A DNA stretch of 64,000 nucleotides from Simmondsia chinensis (taxonomy: Eukaryota > Streptophyta > Magnoliopsida > Caryophyllales > Simmondsiaceae), in contig JAGTTD010000002.1 in assembly GCA_018398585.1 (NCBI GenBank), positions 28,822,186-28,886,185 on the forward strand, written 5' to 3'. The notes under the pieces are model-generated. The model made no database searches and was not told the origin of the DNA. It worked only from the letters and a program-made list of their open reading frames with translations. The position numbers and the translations under genes are program-made. Positions 12,101-20,557 of the stretch are shown here, piece after piece; position 1 is the stretch's first letter, and each line of letters opens with the position of its first letter.

Positions 12101-15100
12101 AGGGTGCGAAATAGTAATAAAGCGTCTCGTTGGCCAATGCTCATGCTCTCAAGATCCATTCCACTTTTGCAATTAAAGAAGGACTTCGTTAGTGAATGGT
12201 TCAAGAACGTGACCTTCAAAGAGAAATAAATGCCTCAGATCAGGGAAAATACCCTTTTGACTTATCCCCATCTTCGAGATGTACAGCCTTGTCAAGAACA
12301 GCCTCCAGACCCTACACAATGGGCAGGCTTATAATGCACAAGTATTAAACACGAGAACAAGGCACAGAAACAGATCAAAACATAAGAAAACCACATTGGA
12401 TAGTTCAACCACTCTTTATAGGCACCTTTATATCAGCACCACCAGCAAGATTCTGAAGTTCTTCCACAGATGCAAGAGAGGTGTCTTTGACCTGGCTTAT
12501 AGAAAATGCATCTCCTAGAGACATCGCTTTCTCGTCTAATGAAGTCCCTTCAGCTGTTGACTTTGAACTGTCAGTGGATGTATCCTCTTTATGAGTAGCA
12601 GAACCAGTTGAAGCCTGACCCTGGATTTCCTTTGTAAAAGAACTGATACTCTAAAGTACAATAACCCAGTTATGTGTCTCTCAATAATGGCACATCAAAT
12701 GAAGAAAATAAATGAGAGATAGGTATCCCTTACGAGATCAGATTCCATTCTTCGAAATGTGATGCTGATCATTTGGGTTAACATTGCCTTTGATGTTGCT
12801 TGATTTATAGGGCTCTTGCTGATATTGCATAAATTAACATGAGTCTTACTTGAAGATAATATAAGGTATCCGTAAATATTCAACAAACATTCAAGCATTA
12901 CCTGTTGAGAGCAATGTTATAACACACTCTAATAACTCCCAGCAAGGATTCCCCATGCACTGCAATAGCAACAAATATTGGGAATTGTATTACCACATCA
13001 GTTGGAGGTAGGTATTTAAAAATACTTTGTTGGTCATGAAACCAGATCGTGGATCCCAACCACGCAACAGTTGCAGTGTCGATGAGCCAGCGCAAGCAGA
13101 CATTACGTAACATGTCGCAGCAATTGCATTGGGTTTTTTTATTGAGTACAAGTGCCCATACAAGGATAACCAAAAATATAATATTTTCAGGGATGTTTTG
13201 ATAAGATGGAATATCAAAATATTTGTAATTAGTCTTGGTTATTAGATTGTCTTTTAGTATTTATTTTTGTTTAGTTGATTTAGTTTAGATTCAGATTTTT
13301 CAATTATCCTTTGCTGATTAATCAGGTCAGATTTGGAATTTCCAAGATTATGTTATAAATAAAACCCTTGTGTACTTTATGGTTCTCATCCTTGAACCAA
13401 TTGAATATCGAACCAGTGTAGTAGATCAGTATTTCTTTAGTTATTTTATTCTACGTCAATTTTGGCACCGGAGATCAAACCATGTCACCACTCTCCACAG
13501 CCACTCTACCATCATATACCCTCATGACTCTGTAGCTTCTTTCAATCAAATGACATCAAATTAATTATTATACATTTTATATCTATTCTGCGCTTATCTA
13601 CTTTTATTTTATATATGATTTAATGACATCTGTATAGTTACGATCTAAATCTTATAACAGATATTTTTTATGATAAGAGTGTTCACATAAATATAAAAAG
13701 AAACTTATATGTGCAGAACATCAAGAAAGGACTTACTAATATAAAGTAACCATGATAGACAATGGCAATGGTTGGCATGATCGTGGGTGGTGGTTGTGGA
13801 CCATAGTAGTGGCAAGCCACAATGATAAAAGAGATGTCCATGGTGGCGGGGATAATGAAGGGCAATGTGGTGGATTTGAACAAGCACCAGCGATGACCAA
13901 TCACGGAGGTAGGGTCATTAAGCCATGGTGGTGGTAAGCCTTGGGAAGAGGGATGGATCATAGTGGTGGCAAGTTGTGGTAGTGATGGGTAGTAGATGTA
14001 GTAAGTCATGGTGCGGGCCATGGTGACTGAGGTGGACAATGATGATGGTAAGACATGGTCACGGCATGCCACAATAGAGGTTGGTGGGTGGTGCTGTGAC
14101 GTGTGTAGAGTGAAAGTGGACCATGGTGGTGGAGGTTTATGGTCAATAGAGTCTTCTTACACCATCTTTCTAAGTAAATGCCATTAAAGACATGTATGAG
14201 GACACATTGACCAATGTGCGTACAGCGGAAGGGGAGACAGACGCTTTCCCAATTACAATTGGGCTATATCAAGGATCACCCTTAAACCCCTTTATGTTCA
14301 TTCTGATTATGGACGAGCTCACTAGGCACATTCAAGGGGGCGTGCCTTGGTGCATGCTTTTCCCAAATGATATAGTCCTGATGGGCAAGTCAAGAGAAAA
14401 GATGAATGAGAAGCCGAAATTTTGAATAAGGGCCTTGGAATTGAAAAGCTTACGGCTCAGTAGATCCAAAACCGTATATATGGAATTTAAGTTCTGTACC
14501 TCAACCAGACCAAGCATAGAAGATGTGAAGATTGGTTTAGAATGCATACCGAAAAAAGAATGTTTCAATTATTTGGGATCCATCGTGCAACAGGATGGCA
14601 AAGTTGACAAGGATATTAATAACCGAATTAAAGTAGGATGGCATAAGTGGAAGATGGCTTTTGTGGTACTCTGCAATAGAAAGCTTCTGCTAAAGTTGAA
14701 GGGAAAATACTATAAGCCGGTAGTGAGACCGGCTATGTCATGCGGCATGGATTGTTGACCAGTTAAACGGCATCATACGCAGAAGTTAAAGGTGGCAGAG
14801 ATGAGGATGTTGCTGTGGATGTATGGACACACAGGAAGGATAGAATAAAAAATGACGCAATAAGAAGCAAATTGGGCGTGGCCCCAATCGAGGATAAATT
14901 GAAAGAGTAACGTCTGCGATGGTCTGAGCATATTAGGAGGAGATCAACCACTGCCCCTGTCAGATGCGTACAACTCTATACTACACACGCAAGGAAAGGT
15001 AGAAGCAGGCCAAAGAAGAACTGGACAGAGACAATCAGACATGACCTCACCTACCAAAACCTAAATGAGGAGATGGCCTTAGATAGAGTTGAGTGGCGAA

Positions 15101-18100
15101 TTAAAATAGGTATAGCTGATATAGCGGTTGAATAGCACCCGTAGGCCTACATGTTTGCTATTGTTGCTGGTTTCTTGTTGCTCGTGTGTTTATTGCTACT
15201 CTATCGTTGCTTTTTGCACTGCTACTTCTTGCTTTGTTGCTCTATTGCTTTATTGTTGCTTTATTGGTTCGTTTGTTTCGTTTGCTTTTATGCTTTTCAG
15301 GGTTGGGGGCCCTCAAATACAGCCTCCCTTTAGAGTAGCACCCCAAAGGGGTAAGGCTACATATATCTTACCAACCTCCCCCCCCCCAACCGTGACCCTG
15401 CTCTGCCAAGAGCCTTGTGGCACTGGGTTCATTATTGTTGTTGTTGTCAGAAATATTTCCTACTAATCAAAAACATGTTGTGTAATTCACTAAAGCGTTT
15501 TCCAAACTCTAAACTATCAATAAAGCTAAAAGAAATACACCTTAATATTATTTTATCATTATCACTTTAATTCATGATCCTTAATATTTTCATTGGACGT
15601 TGTTATGATTTTTGAACACGAGAAAAAAGGAGGAATTAGCATGGATGAGGGCCAAAAAAATCCTTGCTCAACAATCATCCAACATAATCTTCAGTTATGC
15701 AAGTAATTTTGCCCAAGTTCTGGTGGACATTAGTAAGGCAACATCCCCTTAATAGCCAAAAATATATGTTGTGAAAGTGATCCTGGAACAAAGAGCATTC
15801 AGAATTGAATTTCACCTAAAACAGGTGCACCATTGTGCTCAACTGATTGAAAAATTGGCACAAACCCAAGGAAGATAACAAACAGACTATTTATGGTGTT
15901 CTTCCAAAGAACATATTTATCACACTTCCTTCAAGAACTCTTCAACATCGGAAGAGAAAAGCCTCTAAAGACGAGAGATATAAACAAGTCCAAACATACA
16001 GTGTAAAACAGGGACCAATGACACAATGAGAAGAGGAAGCGCAAAGGGAGGTGCTAATTAGTTTCACAACCTACTTAAACCCAAGACAAACATGAGAAAT
16101 CATGTCTACTACCATCAGCCAACTGTTGATGTTAAGTGTACAAACAAATGTTTAAACCTCAGAAAGCACCTTAGCTTTCCAAGTGAACAGGAAACTAGTA
16201 GTGCTGAAAGTGCAGATGAGACGAACAAAAAACAGATTGGCAAGGACCGATAACTGTTGAAGACCACATCTGCTCTGTCCAGCTGGTCAGCGAGATGCTA
16301 AACATCAAGAGCAATCATGTCTAATACCATCAGCTAACCCAATAGAAAATATAGGAAAGTTCCAAGTTCATACTCAGAAGATTTTACGCATGTATTATAT
16401 GCTAAAATCTAGCTCTTTCATCAATTAGCATAGCATCTAGCAAATCACGACAGGATTTCCTAAGAATATGTTCAAATGATACTCAAGCTATTCATTAATC
16501 AAAAAGAGTTTCCTAGTTCTATTATCCTAGTCCACGACTTCTTTAGGCAACATAAAGTGATCCATATAATTTTTACATAATGGAATTAATACCCAATTTT
16601 ACTTTGTAGCAGTGAATTGATACTAAATTTAAAAGTGCAGGCTTTGTCAGGCATCAAAAATAGTTCCCGGATATTCACTTATGAGTAATATCGGTTTTCT
16701 TTATAATACCTCTGAATTTTGTAGATGCTACAGCCGTCAGAAGCACCTTCAATACTTGCAAGATGGTACTGCACATCAAAAGATGTCACAAGTTCAAATA
16801 ATATACATGAAAAATCTGCTAAATTTTTCAAAAACTAGCATTAACACATGCCTGTCAGATGATGAGTTATCAACACAATTGCAGACCATGTTCAGAACGT
16901 CAGTGAAAACTGGTGCATTGTTTCCTCCATCTAGGCCAGGATCACCCTCTAAATGGCCGTAAGCTATAAGTTTCTGCTCCAGCATGAAAGAAAAAGTGAG
17001 GGTGCTGCAAGTGCAAAAGTACTTATACCACCAATGACAGATAAGCCTATGCCAGAAGCAGATAAGCCTTCACAAGTTGGAGTTGAAGAAAATAGAGCAT
17101 ACATGAAGACAATCCAAAGCAGATTCTAAAATTTTGACATTCTTTGTCTCGAATGCAAGTCGGAGTGGGTCTAAAACTAGCTCCACTTCAGGTCCATCTA
17201 AAGTGTGCCCAGCATTTGCCAAGGCTGTTGCGATCGTGGCACTTGTCACCACCGGTCTAGTGACCTGATCTGTTCCCACAGAATTATGCGCATCTGACTG
17301 ATCAGAGTCCAAATTGTCCTTTGCAGCACTACTATCAGAATGGCGTCGAGTACAAAAAGGGAAAGAAGCATGTCAGTTTGTTTGCGGTAGTAACAGAAAG
17401 TGTCAGAAACAAATAGGATGTCAAGAAATGCATCAAAAGACTGCAGATTGTTTGGCATGTTAAGCATCTCCGTTAATGTAACAGAAAACTGTGAGACGAA
17501 TAAACATATGAAAATGAGATGATATTCTATGCAGAATCCAAAATCAAATACATCAAAAGGCAACTCATTCTAAGGAAACCAATAGTCTAGTTAAAAGACA
17601 ACAAATTTGCTGGTCAACTCAATAACTGAAAGCAAAAATTGATTACTTCGAATACAAGGGTAGGATTGTAACCCCTGGGAACAAAACCAGCCACGATGTT
17701 TATGACTTGGTTCCAAATAACTTGAAGGATGCCAAAGACTGCCCTCACTCCCGTGGCATGTCGTAACAAATGATCTCATTGAGGATAATGGTTCCTCCAT
17801 CCAAGCTCTGCAAATAGATGTTATTGAGGATAATGCCCTCACTGCCCAGTTTCCCATTTAAGAAACAAGTTACTGGTGAATTTCCTTTACCACCACATGT
17901 CATTGCATCCTTCATTCTCACTCTATCTCTCCCAATCAAGCCCTCAAAATAAGATAATAGGAAGTGTGGGCATTTCTTTTAGCGCAAAGGGATTATTAGA
18001 GTACGTACAGCCGAATTGGCTTCACAGCATAAGCTTAAATATATGAGGTATTAAGCAATGGACAAGCCCAGCGAATTCCAATTTTGTTACCTCCATCATC

Positions 18101-20542
18101 AATATCCAGATCTTATTCTTTGAAACAAACAACAATATTAAAAAGTGTGGTAGTGGTTAGCTTCGCAAGAAAGATTGCTGATGACCCGGACAAAGAAAAT
18201 GGCTGACTAAGAAACAGAGACAGAGCATATATTGTCTGAAAATCAGAAGGAAGATGCTCAGCACTTGTTCTTTCACTACAGACTTTCTAAGAAATACCTG
18301 TTCATACCAAAATCTGGCTTCAATGAACAAATTGCCTGATGACTGGCCTGTTTGGATCCGACGGACTAGAAGAAAACTGAAAGGGTAAATCAGCAGACAA
18401 GAACATTGAAAATGCAAATTTTCAATGTTGTGATTTACAATATATTAATTGAAAGAAAATAATCTGTAGAATGGGTGGGTGCTATGAGCTAAATATTGAA
18501 TTGGAAATCAAAGGAGTCGAGGATAAGATTACCAAATATGGTTTGAGAAAGGCGCATAGGATTCCAGCCTGAATCCCATTTGTTTGTTTTCTTAATGTAA
18601 GTTGTAAGTGGAAAAATGATTCTTTGATAACACAGTCTATTATACGCAAACCCCAGCCCCTTCCTCGGAGGAATATCCTGTACTACTGTTTCATGCAATC
18701 AAATGGTCATTGATTGTCACATCGCAAGTACTTAGTTTATGTTTGGGTCCCGAAAAGCTAAATCTTAGCCCTTGATATATTTATTTGCCCAAGGACATGA
18801 TATCTACAATGAAACAAGGAACACTGCACGCAGAACTGAAGGTCTCATTTCTAATATAGCAGTGAAAATGAGGGCATGGTCAACAAAAGAAAAAAGAAAC
18901 AGAAGAGGAGGTATAATTTGGAGTAGCAAATGGGAACTTCAAAAACATTCTTACTCTTCCACAAACAAACTGGCAAGCTAACCAACAAGCATAAACAGAT
19001 CTCAAACAGGGAAAGAGGGAAAGAAAAAACAAGTGCCAGGGTTAATGACAACGAATAAATAACCAGATGGAGGAAACTTCTTCATAAAAGCAGAACAGCC
19101 AACATCTAAGCCGTAGGGACAACTATAATTCAACTAAATTCATACTTTGCAACTTGAAGATGATTCCAAAACCAATGTCATAGTCTCCCGACAATCCTTG
19201 ACAAACTTACAGTAATTAAAACAGCAAAATCTCGAAACATACTATTTGTTAGTTGAATCTCGAGTAATAGCACCCTAGAGAGGCTATAAGCTATTAATCA
19301 CCTATGAGCTAGGAGTTTTCAAAAAGATATCTCCAACAGGATACTAGTCTGAGCAGCCTTTCCCATAAATCCAAAAAAAGGTGGTTCGAGGAATATTGAC
19401 AAAATTCTTTCTGTTTATATATTCTTTCTGATCTCTCTAGCAACAAAGCAGCTAATGATATCACAAAAATCAAACTGAAAAAGAAAAAATCCACATATCC
19501 ACACTGTCATGTTGCCTTACATATACCATAAATTTGAAGCAAAATTTAGGGACAACCAGAGATATTAGCTATAAGTTACTGATCACCTAAGAGCTAAGTA
19601 GTTTTCAGACATCTCCAGCTGGATAATAGTCCAATTAGCTTTTTGTTGTCATGTCTTGAATTTAAGTCTGGTTTTCAAAGTGGAGGTCTATGGTGTAGCA
19701 AAGAGGGTGGGCCCCTTATTTCCAGGTTCGCCCAGTATACCCCCTTTTGCAACTAGAGCTTTGCTCTTGTGCCTCTAACAGTTGTTTTAGGATCTCAGCC
19801 TCAGCAGCAAGTTTGTATCTTTCATTTTTAGAACATAGCGAAAGTTTTCTTCTTCTGTCCATGGCTTTTCCTTCATTTGAGGATTTTCCACATAAATCTC
19901 TACATTATTGTTTCCTATTCTCTTTTCTCTTCTCATTTTCCATTCAAATATGGTTTTTGAATCTAAATCGAACTCAATCACTGGGATATTTTGCCTAACA
20001 TCTTTCACATAAAACCAAAGAAAGGAGATTCCAAGAAAATTACTTGTCAAACCCGAACTGGCTAACTAAATTCTTTTCATTGCTATATTCCCTCCATTTT
20101 CTCTACTAAGAAAGCAGCTAATGATGCACAAGAAATCACACTGAAAAGAGAAAATCCACATATCCACACTGTCATGTAGCCCCTACATATGCCATACATT
20201 TGAAGCAAAATTTAGGGGACAACTGGGGAAGGGGGATAAGGGATAGAAATGCAGTTAATACGGAATACTCAGGCTATAGATCAGACCTTGTATCTGGGGT
20301 CTCATTGGAGGCTTTACGCTGATTAGCCTCTTTGATGCCATCTGAAAAGCAACAGAATCAAAATGCAAATAAGTTTCCCTATTGATCAGAACAGAACCAG
20401 CAAAGAAAAAAGCATGTTGGGGAAAGTACCAACCTAAATAGGCTTGAATTGCAGTTTGAAGAGATGTATACTTTTTACCCGCACATTCTTTGAGCATTGA
20501 ATCAAACGATCGAGTCACAAAACCCCCCGCAGCACCAGCCAT
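8..20542 (-). CDS. BIG5: BIG5/MIN7-type ARF-GEF, N-terminal 421 codons in 12 exons (gene continues past left edge)
   Basis: BIG5-type proteins are large Sec7-family guanine-nucleotide exchange factors that load GTP on ARF GTPases at the trans-Golgi/early endosome; Arabidopsis BIG5 (MIN7) acts in vesicle traffic and immunity. I joined exons 20434-20542, 20287-20341, 17103-17331, 16852-16973, 16710-16768, 12902-12959, 12734-12818, 12426-12650, 12253-12311, 12094-12163, 10658-10726 and 8-130. They total 1263 nt with every junction in phase. Family landmarks in order: [13 protein letters not shown] start, [14 protein letters not shown] (about residue 100), [17 protein letters not shown] (132), [13 protein letters not shown] (175), [12 protein letters not shown] (200), [19 protein letters not shown] (210), [10 protein letters not shown] (about 340), [10 protein letters not shown] (358), [19 protein letters not shown] (381). 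This is the DCB region and the start of the Sec7-N region; the HUS box and Sec7 domain lie outside. The full protein is about 1,700 residues in Arabidopsis. No stop or frameshift was found, so the gene looks functional. Assignment to BIG5 rather than BIG1-4 rests on the N-terminus and is fairly secure. Confidence 0.93.
671..910 (-). mobile_element. 5S rRNA-derived SINE with RTE-type 3' tail, copy A
   Basis: Read on the minus strand, 910-796 is a near full-length 5S rRNA sequence. It includes ACCGGATCCCATTAGAACTC, the A-box region AGTTAAGTGTGCTTGGGC (849-866) and the C-box region GGGTGACTTCGTGGGAAGTC (811-834), ending GTTGCACCCCT. It runs straight into AGGTTGGGGGTTCTTGGAAA and a 3' domain (AGGCTGCGTACATC, CAGACCCTGC, GGCACTTGG, TGTTGTTGC) matching the RTE LINE tails in this window. 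A perfect 18-bp direct repeat, TAATCTCTAGATAAGGAA, flanks it (653-670 and 911-928). This is a retrotransposed Pol III-type SINE, not a 5S gene. Confidence 0.88.
2356..2714. mobile_element. MITE-like inverted-repeat element
   Basis: The ends CCAAAGGTCC and GGACCTTTGG are perfect inverted repeats. The similarity continues inward for about 100 bp per arm (TCAATTTAGTCCCT-type motifs on one arm, AACTAAATTGACACAA on the other). The octamer GATTATTT occurs just outside both ends (2345-2352 and 2720-2727) and may be a target duplication, though 3-5 extra bases separate it from the repeats. No coding capacity. Superfamily uncertain. Confidence 0.6.
3905..4399 (-). repeat. 3' LTR of orphan-ORF element
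   Basis: Starts TGTTACGCTCGGGC on the plus strand and ends GGTTTGTACCA, where the other copy has GTAACA. A TATA box (TATAAATA, minus strand) lies at 4134-4141. Confidence 0.88.
4400..4440 (-). promoter_or_regulatory. Polypurine tract and 3' untranslated end of orphan-ORF element
   Basis: On the minus strand, ATTCTTGAGGACAAGAATG, TTTTC and then the purine run AAGGGGAAGGGAA abut the 3' LTR. The same arrangement precedes the 3' LTR of Ty3 element A (36800-36834), which ties the two families together. Confidence 0.7.
4458..5822 (-). CDS. Orphan 454-aa acidic/coiled-coil protein of an LTR element
   Basis: An uninterrupted frame inside a retrotransposon; it extends upstream without stops to 5948, and I took the first ATG (5822-5820). 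Residues about 15-60 ([27 protein letters not shown]) look like a coiled coil, similar in character to the gag N-termini of local Ty3 elements. Next comes a Pro/Glu stretch, a strongly acidic block ([36 protein letters not shown]), a basic Lys-rich block ([29 protein letters not shown]), and a leucine/glutamine-rich C-terminal half. No zinc knuckle, protease DSG, RT YVDD/FFDD or integrase motif is visible. I do not recognise the family. It could be a gag remnant fused to captured sequence, or a captured host gene. That it is intact in a recently inserted copy suggests it was functional until recently. Confidence 0.75.
   Translation of the reverse strand: MTQSEVGANVTIKPQCSLNDQLREFCVKVEQRTAELKEQKIEHNRQLDSIQQMLKKLLGEDVNKEDRVQQIEPSSQIVPPTEVVLPQELEVEHKEEAVIKTIVVEDEFDHDNAEIDENKFEEPEFEQDDPYEDPLLELEYLDDVEAQYDMYPEWEDDFHVMKMLKNAKSKMKKNHLNDALNDYWKAKKITKKKMKREETLVEEGSQVANVNVSPQVHLQLDEDRIAPTRCTQGVVAAELQIPVEKSLVRLENLQNLITWQYKQVLEPLKVQDQLSKLKVAASVQCLVADLQLGQHNLLPMQASDPFQSEELYDSIKEQDQMREARVYTTKNTNKSFLDQIEWNKLELEIVVQINKTAGVSPLDPIPEAVMLFRHADRQVRNDFLSGILINRASIMKLCYWEDICELFIKMYCSNKCSSAAFPGPATSYCKQGISSSCSSDWKFITFNFYLYIKK
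6366..6377 (-). promoter_or_regulatory. Primer binding site, initiator tRNA-Met
   Basis: TGGTATCAGAGC on the minus strand, two bases (AT) inside the 5' LTR. It is complementary to the 3' end of plant initiator tRNA-Met, with the same spacer as Ty3 elements A and B in this window. Confidence 0.85.
6380..6874 (-). repeat. 5' LTR of orphan-ORF element
   Basis: Bounded by TGTTACGC and GTTTGTAACA on the plus strand. A TATA-type promoter box (TATAAATA, minus strand) at 6609-6616 would drive the leader and ORF. Confidence 0.88.
7761..8240. mobile_element. Nested inverted-repeat element inside the Harbinger-like element
   Basis: Left arm contains TTTATCACTTAGGTACCCTA (within about 7845-7880) and earlier copies of GGTACCCTGAGG. 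The right arm at 8205-8230 (GGGTAATCTAAGTGACAAG) is its approximate reverse complement. Ends are not precisely defined. Confidence 0.4.
8231..8386. repeat. ATT/GTT/CGT trinucleotide microsatellites
   Basis: Runs of TTA, GTT, TAA, ATT and then GTC repeat units follow one another without gaps, ending in about seven GTC units. Simple-sequence expansion within the Harbinger-like element. Confidence 0.85.
8755..9692. mobile_element. hAT-superfamily non-autonomous transposon
   Basis: A perfect 8-bp target duplication, TCTACGAC, flanks it (8747-8754 and 9693-9700). The termini CAGCGGCGGATCCA and (inverse of the right end) CAGTGGTAGATCCA are inverted repeats of the hAT CAG-type. The 938-bp interior is AT-rich, has no transposase frame, and includes a tRNA-like segment. 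Confidence 0.85.
8826..8940 (+). mobile_element. tRNA-like Pol III promoter segment inside the hAT element
   Basis: A-box-like TAGCCTGGTGG (8834-8844) and B-box-like GGATCGAGTCC (8879-8889), 34 bases apart as in tRNA-derived SINEs. A T-run follows at about 8930. No cloverleaf or clear SINE tail could be established, so this may be a fragmented SINE or chance similarity. Confidence 0.45.
10004..10135 (+). mobile_element. RTE LINE/SINE 3'-tail fragment
   Basis: Contains AACAGCCTCTTTAGAGGGTA, AAGGTTGCATATATCTTACC, AGACCCTGCCTTGGCGGGAG and GAGGCACTAAG, collinear with the RTE tails at 15300-15450 and 55735-55870. No head or coding part is attached. Antisense to BIG5. Confidence 0.7.
10237..10435. 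repeat. Tandem duplication, 109-bp period
   Basis: CATACAAAATAGTTTTTGCT begins at 10237 and again at 10346. Similarity continues about 85-90 bp into the second copy with scattered substitutions. Local duplication within intron 11. Confidence 0.85.
10658..10726 (-). CDS. BIG5: BIG5 coding exon 11
   Basis: 69 nt, acceptor gtttgcag, donor TTGCAG|gttaca. It encodes [20 protein letters not shown] followed by LLQ, a hallmark of plant BIG proteins. Confidence 0.95.
10727..12093 (-). other. BIG5: BIG5 intron 10, no element recognised
   Basis: 1.37 kb between correctly phased exons. AT-rich, with a small direct repeat (ACACCCTCTTATTCTAAATG at about 11033 and 11068). Open frames here match nothing I know. 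Confidence 0.7.
12094..12163 (-). CDS. BIG5: BIG5 coding exon 10
   Basis: 70 nt, acceptor gcaaaag|T, donor TGCAAG|gtttgc. It encodes [18 protein letters not shown] then RTLCK, the start of the Sec7-N region. Confidence 0.92.
12253..12311 (-). CDS. BIG5: BIG5 coding exon 9
   Basis: 59 nt, acceptor gtgtag, donor AAAAGG|gtattt. It encodes [20 protein letters not shown]. Confidence 0.92.
12426..12650 (-). CDS. BIG5: BIG5 coding exon 8
   Basis: 225 nt, 75 codons, acceptor actttag, donor ATAAAG|gtgcct. It encodes a Ser/Thr-rich variable linker, then the conserved [20 protein letters not shown] and a GGADIK segment. Confidence 0.9.
12734..12818 (-). CDS. BIG5: BIG5 coding exon 7
   Basis: 85 nt, acceptor atatcag|C, donor GATCTC|gtaagg. 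It encodes [19 protein letters not shown] followed by [10 protein letters not shown]. Confidence 0.93.
12902..12959 (-). CDS. BIG5: BIG5 coding exon 6
   Basis: 58 nt, acceptor tattgcag|TG, donor AACAG|gtaatg. It encodes [19 protein letters not shown]. It is separated from exon 5 by a 3.75-kb intron holding an antisense RTE LINE. Confidence 0.93.
13740..14150 (+). repeat. Degenerate TGG-rich low-complexity tract
   Basis: Irregular repetition of ATGGTGGTGG, GGTGGTGGTAAG, GTGGCAAG-type words over about 400 bp in BIG5 intron 5. It generates spurious open frames on both strands. The rest of intron 5 (12960-13740 and 15451-16709) shows nothing recognisable. Confidence 0.65.
14165..15125 (+). pseudogene. 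RTE LINE reverse transcriptase C-terminal part (decayed)
   Basis: Encodes [35 protein letters not shown] and [18 protein letters not shown]. The catalytic FADD box reads FPND. In a second frame come [36 protein letters not shown] and [19 protein letters not shown], then further frameshifted remnants of the C-terminal region. These are RT palm and thumb motifs of RTE elements. Two frameshifts, several stops and the damaged catalytic site make it inactive. Confidence 0.85.
14165..15450 (+). mobile_element. RTE-clade LINE, 5'-truncated, in BIG5 intron 5
   Basis: A 5'-truncated non-LTR retrotransposon antisense to BIG5. RT fragments are followed by an RTE-type 3' region with AACCTAAATGAGGAGATGGC-like coding remnants, then a 3' UTR ending GGGTTGGGGGCCCTC, AACC[poly-C]GTGACCCTGC, GGCACTGGG and a TTG-repeat tail (about 15430-15450). 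No target duplication found. Confidence 0.82.
16710..16768 (-). CDS. BIG5: BIG5 coding exon 5
   Basis: 59 nt, acceptor tgtgcag|T, donor TTCAGAG|gtatta. It encodes (S)[19 protein letters not shown], a near-invariant DCB helix of BIG5 proteins. Confidence 0.93.
16852..16973 (-). CDS. BIG5: BIG5 coding exon 4 (GC donor)
   Basis: 122 nt encoding [17 protein letters not shown] through VDNSSSD. Acceptor ggagcag. The exon must end at GACAG for phase with exon 5, and the bases after it are gcatgt: a GC-AG intron rather than GT-AG. The downstream intron is 83 nt. Confidence 0.9.
17103..17331 (-). CDS. BIG5: BIG5 coding exon 3
   Basis: 229 nt. Acceptor ctgatag|T, donor CTTCAT|gtatgc. It encodes a variable acidic linker, then the conserved [20 protein letters not shown] and a [15 protein letters not shown] segment of the DCB region. 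The 3' half is unambiguous; the acceptor is the least certain point, chosen because it restores phase after exon 2. Confidence 0.88.
17332..20286 (-). other. BIG5: BIG5 intron 2 (2.96 kb)
   Basis: Between phased exons 2 and 3. Its right half (19282-20235) is a tandem duplication. The left part (17332-19281) has open frames, for example 17591-17857 and 17745-17939 on the minus strand, that I cannot match to any family. A missed small exon in the variable linker cannot be excluded. Confidence 0.65.
19282..20235. repeat. Interrupted tandem duplication in BIG5 intron 2
   Basis: Copy 1 runs 19282-19558. Copy 2 starts at about 19567 and resumes at about 20066-20235. Shared blocks include AATCCACATATCCACACTGT and TTGAAGCAAAATTTAGG at both ends of copies, and CACCTA(T/A)GAGCTA near their starts. 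About 425 bp (19641-20065) unique to copy 2 looks like a later insertion or replacement. Confidence 0.75.
20287..20341 (-). CDS. BIG5: BIG5 coding exon 2
   Basis: 55 nt, acceptor cttttcag, donor ACAAG|gtctga. The split codon G|AT gives Asp after AIQAYL. It encodes [23 protein letters not shown] sequence, a poorly conserved linker, so support is mostly phase and splice sites. The upstream intron is 92 nt. Confidence 0.75.
20434..20542 (-). CDS. BIG5: BIG5 coding exon 1
   Basis: Codes residues 1-36 plus one base. The ATG follows the acceptor gaagcag directly. The donor is TTAG|gttggt. It encodes [20 protein letters not shown] and an AIQAYL segment typical of the BIG5 N-terminus. Confidence 0.9.
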
Positions 20543-20557
20543 CTGCTTCAAACTTAC

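Noticed and set aside
13683..14072. A 129-aa frame rich in His/Pro/Thr
   Set aside because: Antisense reading of the TGG-rich low-complexity tract in BIG5 intron 5.
15128..15466. A 112-aa Cys/Leu-rich frame that looks like a membrane protein
   Set aside because: It lies in the 3' UTR of the RTE LINE and runs into its conserved noncoding tail.
17591..17939. Overlapping minus-strand frames in BIG5 intron 2 as a gene or extra exon
   Set aside because: They do not match the BIG5 family between exons 2 and 3, and no phase-compatible splice pair was evident. Kept as unexplained intron sequence.
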